Assembly (NCBI RefSeq): GCF_001598055.1
Contig: NZ_CP014845.1
Location: 1,550,001 to 1,614,000 of the forward strand
Source: Cupriavidus nantongensis
Lineage (GTDB): Bacteria > Pseudomonadota > Gammaproteobacteria > Burkholderiales > Burkholderiaceae
DNA: 64,000 nt
Direction: 5' to 3'
Part shown: positions 25,452 through 33,929 of the stretch, in pieces
How the letters are laid out: every line of letters begins with the position of its first letter
Position numbering within the stretch: the stretch's first letter is position 1
Position numbers and translations under genes: made by a program
The notes under the pieces: generated by a model
What the model was told of the DNA's origin: nothing
What the model saw: only the letters and a program-made list of their open reading frames with translations
The model's database searches: none

Positions 25452-26051
25452 ATGGACACACACCCTGTCGTTGCCACCGGCGGCTCCGCGGCGGCGGCTT
25501 CCGGCCCATTGCCGGCACACGGCCCAAAGAGCGTGCTGCACGAACTGGAGCAAACCCTGCTCGCGATCGAGATGATCGGCCTGGGCGCGCGCCTGCAGGT
25601 GCTGGAAGCAGAAGTCTCGCTCCCGCGCGAGCGGCTGACCCGCCTGTACAAGGAGCTTTGCGGAACGTCGCCGCCCAAGGGAATGCTGCCGTTCTCGACC
25701 GACTGGTTCCTGAGCTGGCGCCCCAACGCCCATGCCTCGATGCTGCTCGGCGCCTACCGCCACATGGTCCGTGCCGGCCACCTCGACGGCGTCCGTGCCA
25801 CCCTCGCCGGCTTCCGCATGTATCGCGAACACCTGAGCGTCACCGGCGAGGCCGCCCAGCTCAGCTTTACCCGCGCCTGGATGCTGGTCCGCTTCTATGA
25901 GCGCGGCATGCTGCAGCTGGCGCGCTGCCAGTGTTGCCGCGGCGAATTCGTGGTGTGCGCCAACGATGCGCGCCAGCGCTACATCTGCGGCCTGTGCCTG
26001 CCGCCGGCACGCGCGGGCAAGTGCCGCAAGCCCGGACCCGCCGGCACGTGA
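25452..26051 (+). CDS. flhC: FlhC-family transcriptional activator, without FlhD next to it
   Basis: A 199-residue homologue of FlhC, the DNA-binding partner of FlhD in the class I flagellar regulator. Landmarks match enteric FlhC closely: MIGLGARLQVLEAEV, RLTRLYKELCGTSPPKGMLP and FSTDWFLSW. The four zinc Cys are at 159, 162, 179 and 182, with the same 3/17/3 spacing as the E. coli site. AGGAGGAG lies just before the ATG. No FlhD, motility or chemotaxis gene is in the window, so it may be a second FlhC that pairs with a distant FlhD or acts on other targets. The N-terminal ~20 residues are extra and Ala/Pro-rich. Confidence 0.88.
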   Translation: MDTHPVVATGGSAAAASGPLPAHGPKSVLHELEQTLLAIEMIGLGARLQVLEAEVSLPRERLTRLYKELCGTSPPKGMLPFSTDWFLSWRPNAHASMLLGAYRHMVRAGHLDGVRATLAGFRMYREHLSVTGEAAQLSFTRAWMLVRFYERGMLQLARCQCCRGEFVVCANDARQRYICGLCLPPARAGKCRKPGPAGT

Positions 26052-26163
26052 ACATCGGTGCCGCGCCGGCGCCATTGTCTGCTGCCGCACAGTCCGGCCA
26101 CCCGCACCCTTCCATGATGGATGCACCCGACCACCCGCCCCTGGCGCATCCGGAGCCTCGCCC

Positions 26164-26544
26164 ATGTTCAAGATCCCCATGCTCGGCAAGAGGCTGGGCA
26201 CACCCGCGCCCGAGGCCCGCGGCAAGGCCAGCGCCGAGTCACCTTCCGCGCCCCCCGGCACCAGCGTGCCGCGCAAGGGCATGCCGGAACAGCTTGCGCA
26301 GAACCTCAAGACCCAGGGCGACGCCATGATCCAGTACGGCGCGCGGCTGCTGGTGATGCGCGAGATGCTGTGCGCCATGGCGGTGGCGCTGCCGCCCGAC
26401 GCGCGCGCCAGCGCCCAGCGGCAGTTCCGGCAGCGCATCGACCAGTTACTGTCGCTGACCGACGACCACGTGCTGCCGGCCGAATTCCACACGGCGCTGC
26501 TGGCCGAGGTCAATTACTACCTGGGCGAGCTGAAGCAACGCTGA
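26164..26544 (+). CDS. Hypothetical helical protein
   Basis: A 126-residue protein. The first ~40 residues are Pro/Ala-rich and probably disordered. The rest is helical and amphipathic (QLAQNLKTQGDAMIQYGARL, then FRQRIDQLLSLTDDHV and LAEVNYYLGELKQR). GGAG lies 8 bases before the ATG. No family is recognised. It is 112 bases after the flhC-like gene on the same strand, and no functional link is evident. Confidence 0.65.
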   Translation: MFKIPMLGKRLGTPAPEARGKASAESPSAPPGTSVPRKGMPEQLAQNLKTQGDAMIQYGARLLVMREMLCAMAVALPPDARASAQRQFRQRIDQLLSLTDDHVLPAEFHTALLAEVNYYLGELKQR

Positions 26545-26822
26545 CGGCACAGGCTTGCGCATAGCCCGGCATCGGGTGCCGGTTGATACCGGTCGTAACT
26601 GCCGTTCCTGGCCCCCTGCCATCGTGCTACAGTGCGCCCTCAGCACAAAGCTGCGCAGCGGCGCATAGCGCACTCCAGCGGCCCGCAACCGGGCGCCGCG
26701 GGGATGGCGCGCCAGCGTAGCGCGCGCTTGCCGCTCGCCACCGTTGTGGCGCCGAACCATCGCCGCGCAGCCGCCTGCCCCCGGGGTCCGCCCCGGCCGT
26801 CGCTGCCGCCCCCAGGATCTTC

Positions 26823-27701
26823 ATGACGCACCAGCTCCAGGCCGCGCTCACCATTGCAGCCTTCAAGCTCTTTGCCGCCTTGCCCTACGGCGTGACCGCC
26901 CGGCTGGGCGACGCCCTCGGCAGGCTGCTGTACCGTATCCCCAGCCGCCGCCGGCGCATCGTCCACACCAACCTGGCGCTGTGCTTCCCGGACATGGATC
27001 CGGGCGAGCGCGAGCGGCTGGCGCGCGACCACTTCGGCCACGTGCTGCGCAGCTACCTGGAACGCGGCGTGCAGTGGTTCGGCAACGCCGAGCGGCTGGG
27101 CAAGCTGGTCGAGCTGGATTCGCGCATCGACCTGGCCTCGTGCGCCGAGCATCCGACCATCTTCATGGGCTTCCATTTCGTCGGCATCGAGGCCGGCTGC
27201 ATGTTCTATTCGATGCGCCACCCGGTGGCATCGCTGTACACGCGCATGTCGAGCCCGCTGCTGGAGCAGATCTCGCGCACCCAGCGCGGACGCTTCGGCG
27301 CCGAGATGATCCCGCGCAACGGCAGCGGCAAGCAGGTGGTGCGCACGCTGCGCGCCGGCTGCCCGGTAATGCTGGCGGCCGACATGGACTTCGGCATCAA
27401 CGATTCGGTGTTCGTGCCGTTCTTCGGCGTGCCGGCGTGCACGCTGACCTCGGCCTCGCGCCTGGCCAGCATGACCGGCGCGCGCGTGGTGCCGTTCACC
27501 ACCGAAGTGCTGCCCGACTACCGCGGCTACCGGCTGCGCGTGTTCGACCCGCTCGAAGGCTTTCCTTCCGGCTGCGTCGAAGAGGACTCGCGCCGCATGA
27601 ACGCCTTCCTCGAAACCCAGATCGCCACCATGCCGGAGCAGTATTACTGGATCCACCGGCGCTTCAAGAACCGGCCGGAAGGCATGCCGTCGGTGTACTG
27701 A
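26823..27701 (+). CDS. LpxL/HtrB-type lysophospholipid/lipid A acyltransferase
   Basis: A 292-residue LPLAT-superfamily protein. The N-terminal hydrophobic segment (about residues 8-30) anchors it at the inner membrane. The catalytic HX4E motif is HFVGIE in GFHFVGIEAG near residue 119. Family blocks RRRRIVHTNLALCFPDM near residue 40 and YYWIHRRFKNRPEG at the C-terminus are present. It transfers an acyl chain from acyl-ACP to lipid A or a related lipid, or acts in ornithine-lipid style acylation. It stands alone, convergent with the IclR gene 3 bases away. Confidence 0.88.
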   Translation: MTHQLQAALTIAAFKLFAALPYGVTARLGDALGRLLYRIPSRRRRIVHTNLALCFPDMDPGERERLARDHFGHVLRSYLERGVQWFGNAERLGKLVELDSRIDLASCAEHPTIFMGFHFVGIEAGCMFYSMRHPVASLYTRMSSPLLEQISRTQRGRFGAEMIPRNGSGKQVVRTLRAGCPVMLAADMDFGINDSVFVPFFGVPACTLTSASRLASMTGARVVPFTTEVLPDYRGYRLRVFDPLEGFPSGCVEEDSRRMNAFLETQIATMPEQYYWIHRRFKNRPEGMPSVY

Positions 27702-27704
27702 CGG

Positions 27705-28589
27705 CTAGCCGGCGGCGCGCCGCCAGGCTTGCTGGATCTCGGCCACCAGCCGCGTCAGCTGCGCGGCATGGCGCGCGTGGTCGCGGCGACGCTCGGTGTC
27801 GCTGAACGGGTAGCTGATGTTGAGCCCGTACAGCTGCTGGTCCGGACCCGAGAAGGCCGCGCCCACGGCCAGCAGATGCCCCGGCTGGTAGGCCGCGGTG
27901 CAATGGCCGTGCCGCTGAGCCTGCGCGATGCCGCGCAGCACGCGCGCGCGCATGCCCGGCCAGGCCTCGCCCTGGCGGGCGGCGATGCCGGCCAGCAGGT
28001 CCCTGCGCACCTCCTCCGGCTGCGCCGCCAGCCATGACAGGCCGATCGCCGTCAGCTCCATCGGCACGCGCGAGCCCGGCACCACGCGGCGCGTGCGCGA
28101 GACGCTGTCGCGGCTGTGCCGGATCGACGCCAGGTACACCATCTCCAGCTGGTCCCCCACCGCCAGCCCCACGTTGACCTTGCCGGCCTCGGCCACCTTG
28201 CGCATCAGCGGCAGCGCAATCTCCGGCGCGCGGCTGGACTGGTGGAAGGCATCGGCCAGGCTCAGCACCACCGGCGCCAGCCGGTAGGCGCGCTCGTTGA
28301 CGTCGTAGCGCAGGAAACCGGCATCGACCAGCGAACGCGTCAGCCGGCTCACGGTCGGGCGCGGCAGGCCGGTGCGCCCGGCCAGTTCCGCATTGGTCAG
28401 GCTGGTGGTGCCGACACGGAAGGCACGCAGCAGCACCAGCCCGCGCTCCAGCGACTGGCTGCCCGCGGTGCCCGGGTAAAGCGGCCGGTCCGATGGGTCA
28501 CGCTGCGCGTGGAGTCCGGCGGCGGGGGGGAGCCAGGCATCGCTGTCAATTTCAGTGAGTGAAATTCGAGTATAGCGGCGCGGCAGCAC
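27705..28589 (-). CDS. IclR-family transcriptional regulator (ambiguous start)
   Basis: The winged helix (LTNAELAGRTGLPRPTVSRLTRSLVDAG) and the C-terminal effector domain (YLASIRHSRDSVSRTRRVV, then AIGLSWLAAQP) identify an IclR regulator of normal size. The start is unclear. An ATG at 28634 and a GTG at 28589 are in frame, but a likely promoter and operator lie at 28548-28597. An ATG at 28537 has the right position but is out of frame by one base, just before a run of seven G at 28524-28530 (+ strand). It is divergent from the acyl-CoA module it probably controls. Confidence 0.82.
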   Translation of the reverse strand: MLPRRYTRISLTEIDSDAWLPPAAGLHAQRDPSDRPLYPGTAGSQSLERGLVLLRAFRVGTTSLTNAELAGRTGLPRPTVSRLTRSLVDAGFLRYDVNERAYRLAPVVLSLADAFHQSSRAPEIALPLMRKVAEAGKVNVGLAVGDQLEMVYLASIRHSRDSVSRTRRVVPGSRVPMELTAIGLSWLAAQPEEVRRDLLAGIAARQGEAWPGMRARVLRGIAQAQRHGHCTAAYQPGHLLAVGAAFSGPDQQLYGLNISYPFSDTERRRDHARHAAQLTRLVAEIQQAWRRAAG

Positions 28590-28597
28590 CGCGCGAA
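28548..28597 (-). promoter_or_regulatory. Promoter and IclR-type operator between divergent iclR and acyl-CoA genes
   Basis: AATTTCA (28548-28554) and TGAAATT (28560-28566) form an inverted repeat with a 5-base spacer, similar in style to IclR operators. On the - strand TTCGCG (28592-28597) and TATACT (28569-28574) are 17 bases apart and could be the iclR promoter. The operator would then sit at the transcription start. Confidence 0.45.
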
Positions 28598-28646
28598 TAC
28601 TGTGGACACGCGGCCCCGAGCCGGCCACCCCCACAGGAGCCCCCGC

Positions 28647-29417
28647 ATGTCATCCGCTGCCGAGATCCACGTCACCCGCGACGGCCACGTCGCCCGCGTG
28701 GTGCTGTCCCGCCCGCCGCACAACTTTGTCGATGCCGAGGTGATGCGGCGCCTGGCCGATACCCTGCTGGCGCTCGACGACGACCACCATTGCCGCGCCA
28801 TCGTGCTGGCCTCTGGCGTCGGCGCGTTCTGCGCCGGTGCCGACTTCAGCGGCACCGGCCAGGATGAAGTCGCAAGCGACCCCGCCGCCTTCTATGTGCA
28901 TGCGATGAAGCTGTACCGCAACCGCAAGCCGATCGTCGCCGCGGTGGCGGGCGCCGCCATCGGCGCGGGGCTGGGGCTGGCGCTGGTGGCGGACTTCCGC
29001 GTGACCTGCGCCGAGGCGCGCTTCAGCGCCAACTTCAACCGACTGGGCTTCCATCCGGGTTTCGGCCTGAGCCTGACGCTGCCGCGCCTGGTGGGCGAGC
29101 AGCAGGCAGCGCTGCTGTGCTACACCGGCCGGCGCATCACCGGGACCGAGGCAGTCAGCATCGGCCTGGCCGACGAACTGGTCGCCCGGGACGAGGTCGA
29201 TGCCCGCGCCATGGCGCTGGCGCAGGAGATCGCTGCCTCGGCCCCGCTCGCGGTGGAAACCACGCGCGCCACGCTGCGCGACGGGCTGGCCGACCGCATT
29301 GCCGAGATCAACCAGCGCGAGCTGGCGATCCAGCGCGGACAGTTCCTCAGCGAGGATTTCCGCGAGGGCGTCGCCGCCATGGCCGCGCGCCGCGCCCCCG
29401 TGTTCCAGCGCCGTTGA
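28647..29417 (+). CDS. Enoyl-CoA hydratase/isomerase-family protein
   Basis: A 256-residue crotonase-fold protein. The oxyanion-hole loops are visible: ASGVGAFCAGADFSGTG near residue 57 and VAGAAIGAGLGLALVADFRV near residue 98. A FNRLGFHPGFGLSLTLPRLVG block follows, with His where many hydratases carry Glu, so hydratase chemistry is not certain. AGGAG precedes the ATG. It opens an operon with a CoA-transferase, an acyl-CoA dehydrogenase and a Bug protein, suggesting beta-oxidation-like breakdown of an imported acid. The divergent IclR is the likely regulator. Confidence 0.86.
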   Translation: MSSAAEIHVTRDGHVARVVLSRPPHNFVDAEVMRRLADTLLALDDDHHCRAIVLASGVGAFCAGADFSGTGQDEVASDPAAFYVHAMKLYRNRKPIVAAVAGAAIGAGLGLALVADFRVTCAEARFSANFNRLGFHPGFGLSLTLPRLVGEQQAALLCYTGRRITGTEAVSIGLADELVARDEVDARAMALAQEIAASAPLAVETTRATLRDGLADRIAEINQRELAIQRGQFLSEDFREGVAAMAARRAPVFQRR

Positions 29418-29428
29418 AGGAGGCATCG

Positions 29429-30631
29429 ATGAGCGCAGCAGACAGCGAAGCGGACAAGCGCGCGGCACCGGCCGGCCCGCTCGACGGCATCCGTGTGCTC
29501 GACCTGACCGCGGTCGTGCTCGGCCCGCTGGCAACGCAGGTGCTGGCCGACTTCGGCGCCGACGTGATCAAGGTCGAAGGCCCCGAGGGCGACCTGATGC
29601 GCGCCAATGGCGTGTCGCAGCACGCCGGCATGAGCTCGATCTACCTGGCGCTGAACCGCAACAAGCGCTCGGTCGTGCTCGACCTGAAGACCGCCGAGGG
29701 CGCGGCGGCGCTGCGCGGCCTGATTGCCGGCGCCGACGTGCTGGTGCACAACATGCGCGTCGCGGCGATCGAGCGGCTGGGCTTCGGCTATGCCGAGGTC
29801 GCGCGCATCAACCCGCGCATCGTCTATTGCATGGCCACCGGCTTCGGCCAGGACGGCCCGCACCGCGACAAGCCGGCCTTCGACGACATCATCCAGGCCG
29901 GCTGCGGCCTGGTCGCGCTGGGCTCCGCAGGCGGCGAGCGCCCGGAATACGTGCCCAGCCTGCTTGCCGACAAGACCACCGGGCTGGCGCTGGCCAATGC
30001 CGTGCTGGCCGCGCTGCTGTACCGCGAGCGCCACGGCGTGGGCCAGCTGGTCGAGGTGCCGATGCTCGAAACCATGACCGCCTTCGTGATGACCGAGCAC
30101 CTGGGCGGCCTGACCTTCGACCCGCCCCCGGCCGGCGCCGGCTACGCGCGCCTGCTGCAAGGCGGGCGGCGCCCCGCGCCGACCCGCGACGGCTGGATCT
30201 GCGCGCTGCCCTACACCGAGCGCCACTGGCAGGCCTTCTTCCGCGCGGTGGGCCGCGACGACCTGGCCGAGCGCTACGACGTGGCCGACCGCGCGCAGCG
30301 CAACGCCAATATCCGCGCGCTGTACGGCCACCTGGCGGAGTTGACGCCGGCGCGCAGCACGGACGAATGGATGCAGCTGTTCGAGTCGCTCGACATTCCC
30401 GCCACGCCCATCTACGGCCTCGATGCGCTGGTCGACCACCCGCACCTGCGCGCGGTCGGGCTGTTCCAGCAAACCCAGCACCCTACCGAAGGCCCGTTGC
30501 GCGAACTGCGTCCGGCCGCGCGCTTCTCGGCCACGCCGCTGTCGCTGCGCCGCCATGCGCCGGCGCTCGGCGAGCACACCGACGAGGTCTTGCGAGAACT
30601 GGGCATCGCCCAGGATGCGCGGCAGTCATAA
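29429..30631 (+). CDS. Family III (CaiB/BaiF) CoA-transferase
   Basis: A 400-residue protein of the formyl-CoA/carnitine CoA-transferase family: GIRVLDLTAVVLGPLATQVL near residue 20, LNRNKRSVVLDLKT near residue 73, and the conserved Asp in KPAFDDIIQAGCG near residue 150. It should move CoA between acyl donors and an acid. AAGGAGG lies a few bases before the ATG, 11 bases after the enoyl-CoA hydratase stop. It thus activates the acid that the next gene oxidises. Confidence 0.88.
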   Translation: MSAADSEADKRAAPAGPLDGIRVLDLTAVVLGPLATQVLADFGADVIKVEGPEGDLMRANGVSQHAGMSSIYLALNRNKRSVVLDLKTAEGAAALRGLIAGADVLVHNMRVAAIERLGFGYAEVARINPRIVYCMATGFGQDGPHRDKPAFDDIIQAGCGLVALGSAGGERPEYVPSLLADKTTGLALANAVLAALLYRERHGVGQLVEVPMLETMTAFVMTEHLGGLTFDPPPAGAGYARLLQGGRRPAPTRDGWICALPYTERHWQAFFRAVGRDDLAERYDVADRAQRNANIRALYGHLAELTPARSTDEWMQLFESLDIPATPIYGLDALVDHPHLRAVGLFQQTQHPTEGPLRELRPAARFSATPLSLRRHAPALGEHTDEVLRELGIAQDARQS

Positions 30632-30651
30632 CGAATCAGGAGGAGACCGTC

Positions 30652-31818
30652 ATGAACTTTGAACTGGACGAAGAACACCGCATGCTCAAGGACCTGGTCG
30701 CGCGTTTCGTGCGCGAGCAGCTGATCCCGCTGGAACCCACGGTGCTGGCGCGCGAAGCCGCTGGCGGCCAGATGGCGCTGCTGCCCGAAGAGCAGGCGCG
30801 CCTGGACGCGATGTCGCGCGAACTGGGCCTGTGGGGCCTGGATGCCCCGACCGAGCTGGGCGGCTCCGACCTGCCGACGGTGGCGATGGTGGGGGTCAAT
30901 GAAGAACTGGGCAAGACCATCACCCCCTATGACCTGCCGCCGGATTCGCCCAACCTGCGCATGCTGATGCTGACCGCGAGCGCGGCCCAGCGCGAGCGCT
31001 ACCTGGCCCCGTATGCGCGCGGCGAGACCGTGTCGGCCATCGCCATCTCGGAACCGGGCGCCGGCGGCGATCCGGCCATGATGGCCACGCGCGCCGAGCG
31101 CGATGGCGACCACTGGGTGCTGAACGGGCGCAAGATCTGGATCAGCCGAGCGGCGCGCGCCGACTGGACCATCGTCATGGCCGTGACCGACAAGGCCCGC
31201 GGCGCGCGCGGCGGCATCTCGGCGTTTATCGTCGAGCGCGGCACGCCCGGGCTGCGGGTCGAGCGGCGCATCCCGATGATCGGCGGCGCCTCGACCTATG
31301 AAGTGGTGCTGGAAGACTGCCGCATCCCCGCCACGCAATTGCTCGGCGCCGAAGGACAGGGCTTTGCGCCGATGCAGGCGCGGCTGTCGACGCGGCGCGT
31401 GCAGATGGCGGCCTGGTGCATCGGCCGCGCCCAGCGCGCGCTGGACATGATCTGCGAGTACGCCCCGCAGCGCCAGACCTTCGGCGCGCCGCTGGCGCAG
31501 CGCCAGGCGATCCAGTGGTGGGTGGCCGACGCCGCCACGCGCATCCATGCCTGCCGGCTGATGACCTACGAAGCCGCCAGCCGCATCGACGCCGGCGAGG
31601 AAGCCCGCACGCAGGTGTCGATGATCAAGGTGTTCGCCACCGAAATGGCCTGGGACGTGATCGACCAGGCCATGCAGACCTTCGGCGCGATGGGCATGAC
31701 CAAGGAGCTGCCGCTGCAGCAGATGGCCAACGAGACCCGGCTGATGCGCATCTACGAAGGCCCCAGCGAAGTGCACCGCTGGGTCATTGCGCGCGACCTG
31801 CTCGGGCTGCGCCGCTAG
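30652..31818 (+). CDS. Acyl-CoA dehydrogenase
   Basis: A 388-residue acyl-CoA dehydrogenase with the FAD-contact block AIAISEPGAGGDPAMMAT near residue 123 and KIWISRAARADWTIVMAV near residue 158. The catalytic Glu is present in the YEGPSEVHR motif near the C-terminus. Length is normal. AGGAGGAG precedes the ATG by about 6 bases. Electrons would go to ETF. It follows the CoA-transferase by 20 bases and would oxidise the CoA ester formed there. Confidence 0.88.
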   Translation: MNFELDEEHRMLKDLVARFVREQLIPLEPTVLAREAAGGQMALLPEEQARLDAMSRELGLWGLDAPTELGGSDLPTVAMVGVNEELGKTITPYDLPPDSPNLRMLMLTASAAQRERYLAPYARGETVSAIAISEPGAGGDPAMMATRAERDGDHWVLNGRKIWISRAARADWTIVMAVTDKARGARGGISAFIVERGTPGLRVERRIPMIGGASTYEVVLEDCRIPATQLLGAEGQGFAPMQARLSTRRVQMAAWCIGRAQRALDMICEYAPQRQTFGAPLAQRQAIQWWVADAATRIHACRLMTYEAASRIDAGEEARTQVSMIKVFATEMAWDVIDQAMQTFGAMGMTKELPLQQMANETRLMRIYEGPSEVHRWVIARDLLGLRR

Positions 31819-31880
31819 GCCCGCGCCGATCCCTTGCACCGGCGGAGACACGCCGGGCATTCCACCGTCAGGAGACCACC

Positions 31881-32882
31881 ATGCAACAGGCATTCCGTTC
31901 CCGCCGCCGCTTCCTCGGAATCTTTCCGGCCGCGCTGGCGCTGCTGGGCGCAGCCACGCCGCCGGTAGCGCGCGCAGCCGAGACCGACGCCTTTCCGGCC
32001 CGGCCGATCCGCTTCATCGTGCCCTTCCCTTCGGGCAGCGGCACCGACACCACCGCGCGCATGTTCGCCAAGAAGATCGGCGAGCTGACCGGCCAGGGCG
32101 TGGTGGTCGAAAACAAGCCCGGCGGCAACGGCTTTATCGGCGTGCAGACCGCGCTGAACGCGCCGGCCGACGGCTATACCGTCTTTCTCGGCAGCAACTC
32201 CACGCTGTCGACCAATGCCGCCACCTTCCGCAAGCTGCCGTATGACCCGCTGACCGACTTCGCGCCGATCACGCTGCTGTCGCGCGGCCCGTGCGTGATC
32301 ATCGTGCCGGCCGGCTCGCCCTACCGCACGCTGGCCGAGCTGCTGGACGACGCGCGCAAGCGTCCGGGCGCGCTGAACTACGGCACGGGCTCGATCTCGT
32401 ACACGCTGTATTCGGAATGGCTCAACGAGCTGGCCCGCATCAAGACCACGGCGGTGCCGTACAAGGGCGCGGGCGATGCCATCAATGGCGTGATGGCGGC
32501 CAATGTCGATTTCGCCGTGGTCGATGCCACCGGCGCGATCGAGCTGGCCCGCGGTGGCAAGGTGCGCGCACTGGCCTACACCGCACCGCAGCGCTCGCCG
32601 CTGCTGCCGGACGTGCCGTCCATCGTCGAAGCCGGCCTGCCGGACTTCCTGGCCTACAACTGGGTCGCGGCGGCGGTGTCGGCCAAAACGCCGCCGGCGG
32701 TGGTGAAGCGGCTGCAGGACCTGTTCACGCAGGCCGGCAATGCCCCGGATGTGCGCGAGTACTACACGCGCCAGTCGACCAAGCTGATCCTGTCGTCGCC
32801 GGCCGAGATGCGGCAATACCAGAAGGATGAAATCGAGCGCTGGAAGCGGCTTGCGGCCGTGGCGAAGATCCCGCTGCAGTAA
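31881..32882 (+). CDS. Bug/TctC-family periplasmic solute-binding protein with a Tat-like signal
   Basis: A 333-residue Bug protein. The N-terminus SRRRFLGIFPAALALLG fits the twin-arginine S-R-R-x-F-L pattern, so Tat export of a folded form is possible, unlike most of the other Bug proteins here. The Bug body follows: FPARPIRFIVPFPSGSGTDT, VVVENKPGGNGFIGVQT and ADGYTVFLG. GGAG precedes the ATG. It closes the IclR-controlled module, and no transporter subunits are adjacent. Confidence 0.86.
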   Translation: MQQAFRSRRRFLGIFPAALALLGAATPPVARAAETDAFPARPIRFIVPFPSGSGTDTTARMFAKKIGELTGQGVVVENKPGGNGFIGVQTALNAPADGYTVFLGSNSTLSTNAATFRKLPYDPLTDFAPITLLSRGPCVIIVPAGSPYRTLAELLDDARKRPGALNYGTGSISYTLYSEWLNELARIKTTAVPYKGAGDAINGVMAANVDFAVVDATGAIELARGGKVRALAYTAPQRSPLLPDVPSIVEAGLPDFLAYNWVAAAVSAKTPPAVVKRLQDLFTQAGNAPDVREYYTRQSTKLILSSPAEMRQYQKDEIERWKRLAAVAKIPLQ

Positions 32883-32902
32883 GCGCGCCCCCAACTAGCC
32901 AA

Positions 32903-33796
32903 CTAGCCGCTATGCTCGCGCAGCAGCACCGTCAGCCGCTGCGCCAGCGGCGACAGGTAGGCGCCTTCGCGCGTGACCACGCCGATGCGCCGGCGCAGGT
33001 CCAGTTCCTCCACGCCCAGCGGCAGCACGCGCAGGCCGCGCTGCATGGCGTCGCCGCTGGCGTTGGCGATGCTCAGCATCTGCGTGCCCTGCATCAGCGC
33101 GAACAGCGAGCTGCTGCCAAAGTCGATCTCGATGCGCGGCTGCGGCTCCGGCAGGCCGCGCTGGCGGAACGCCGCGTCGACCTGCTGGCGCAGCGTGATA
33201 TGCCGCTCGGGCAGCAGCCATTCCTGGTCGGCCAGATCTGCCAGCCGCAGCTTGCGCCGCCGCAGCAGCGCGTGGCCCTGGTCGGCCACCACCACCAGCC
33301 GGTCATCGAACAGCGGCTGCACCGCGAAGGTGTCCGCCAGCGCGCCGGACGGGGTGGGCGCCACCGCCATGTCCAGCTCCCCGTCCGCAAGCAGGTCCAG
33401 CAGGTCGCGCGCGAGCCGGCGGCGCAGCCGCAGCCGCGCCACCGGGCGCTCGCGCACCAGCTGCTGGCACGCGCCCAGCACAACATCGACCGGGATCGAC
33501 GGTGAATAGCCCACCCGCAGGATGCCCTGCTCGCCGGTGCGGATGCCCAGCATCTCCTTGATGCCGTCCTGGTACTCCAGCTGGATGCGCCGCGCGCGCT
33601 CGAGGAAGCGGGTGCCGGCGTAGGTCGCGGCGATGCCGTTGGCGGTGCGTTCGAACAGCGGCAACCCCGCCTGCGCTTCCACCCGCTGCACCGCCTTGGT
33701 CAGCGCCGGCTGGCTGATCCCCAGCGCCTCGGCGGCGCGGCCGATGCCGCCGTGCGCCGCCACGGCGAGGATGTATTCGATATCCCGCGTCTCCAT
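32903..33796 (-). CDS. LysR-family transcriptional regulator
   Basis: A 297-residue LysR protein with an N-terminal helix-turn-helix: MEYILAVAAHGGIGRAAEAL-like helix, then GISQPALTKAVQRVEAQAG. The periplasmic-binding-type effector domain follows from about residue 90. It is divergent from the acyl-CoA ligase operon, with a TGGCT-N4-AGCCA box between them, and probably activates that operon. Its stop lies 20 bases from the end of the IclR module. Confidence 0.87.
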   Translation of the reverse strand: METRDIEYILAVAAHGGIGRAAEALGISQPALTKAVQRVEAQAGLPLFERTANGIAATYAGTRFLERARRIQLEYQDGIKEMLGIRTGEQGILRVGYSPSIPVDVVLGACQQLVRERPVARLRLRRRLARDLLDLLADGELDMAVAPTPSGALADTFAVQPLFDDRLVVVADQGHALLRRRKLRLADLADQEWLLPERHITLRQQVDAAFRQRGLPEPQPRIEIDFGSSSLFALMQGTQMLSIANASGDAMQRGLRVLPLGVEELDLRRRIGVVTREGAYLSPLAQRLTVLLREHSG

Positions 33797-33818
33797 TGCC
33801 TCACATTCCCGACGGTTA

Positions 33819-33832
33819 TGGCTTTATAGCCA
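33819..33832. promoter_or_regulatory. LysR-type binding box
   Basis: TGGCTTTATAGCCA is an inverted repeat of TGGCT/AGCCA around four bases, in the T-rich/A-rich style of LysR boxes. It lies 22 bases from the LysR start and about 100 from the ligase start. Confidence 0.5.
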
Positions 33833-33929
33833 ATGCGTCATTGTGGTGATGACCGTGATCTTACAGACTACAGCGCATGAGCACACCACCGAGCGTGCAG
33901 CAACATCCTTCAGCCTTCACGGAGACAGC

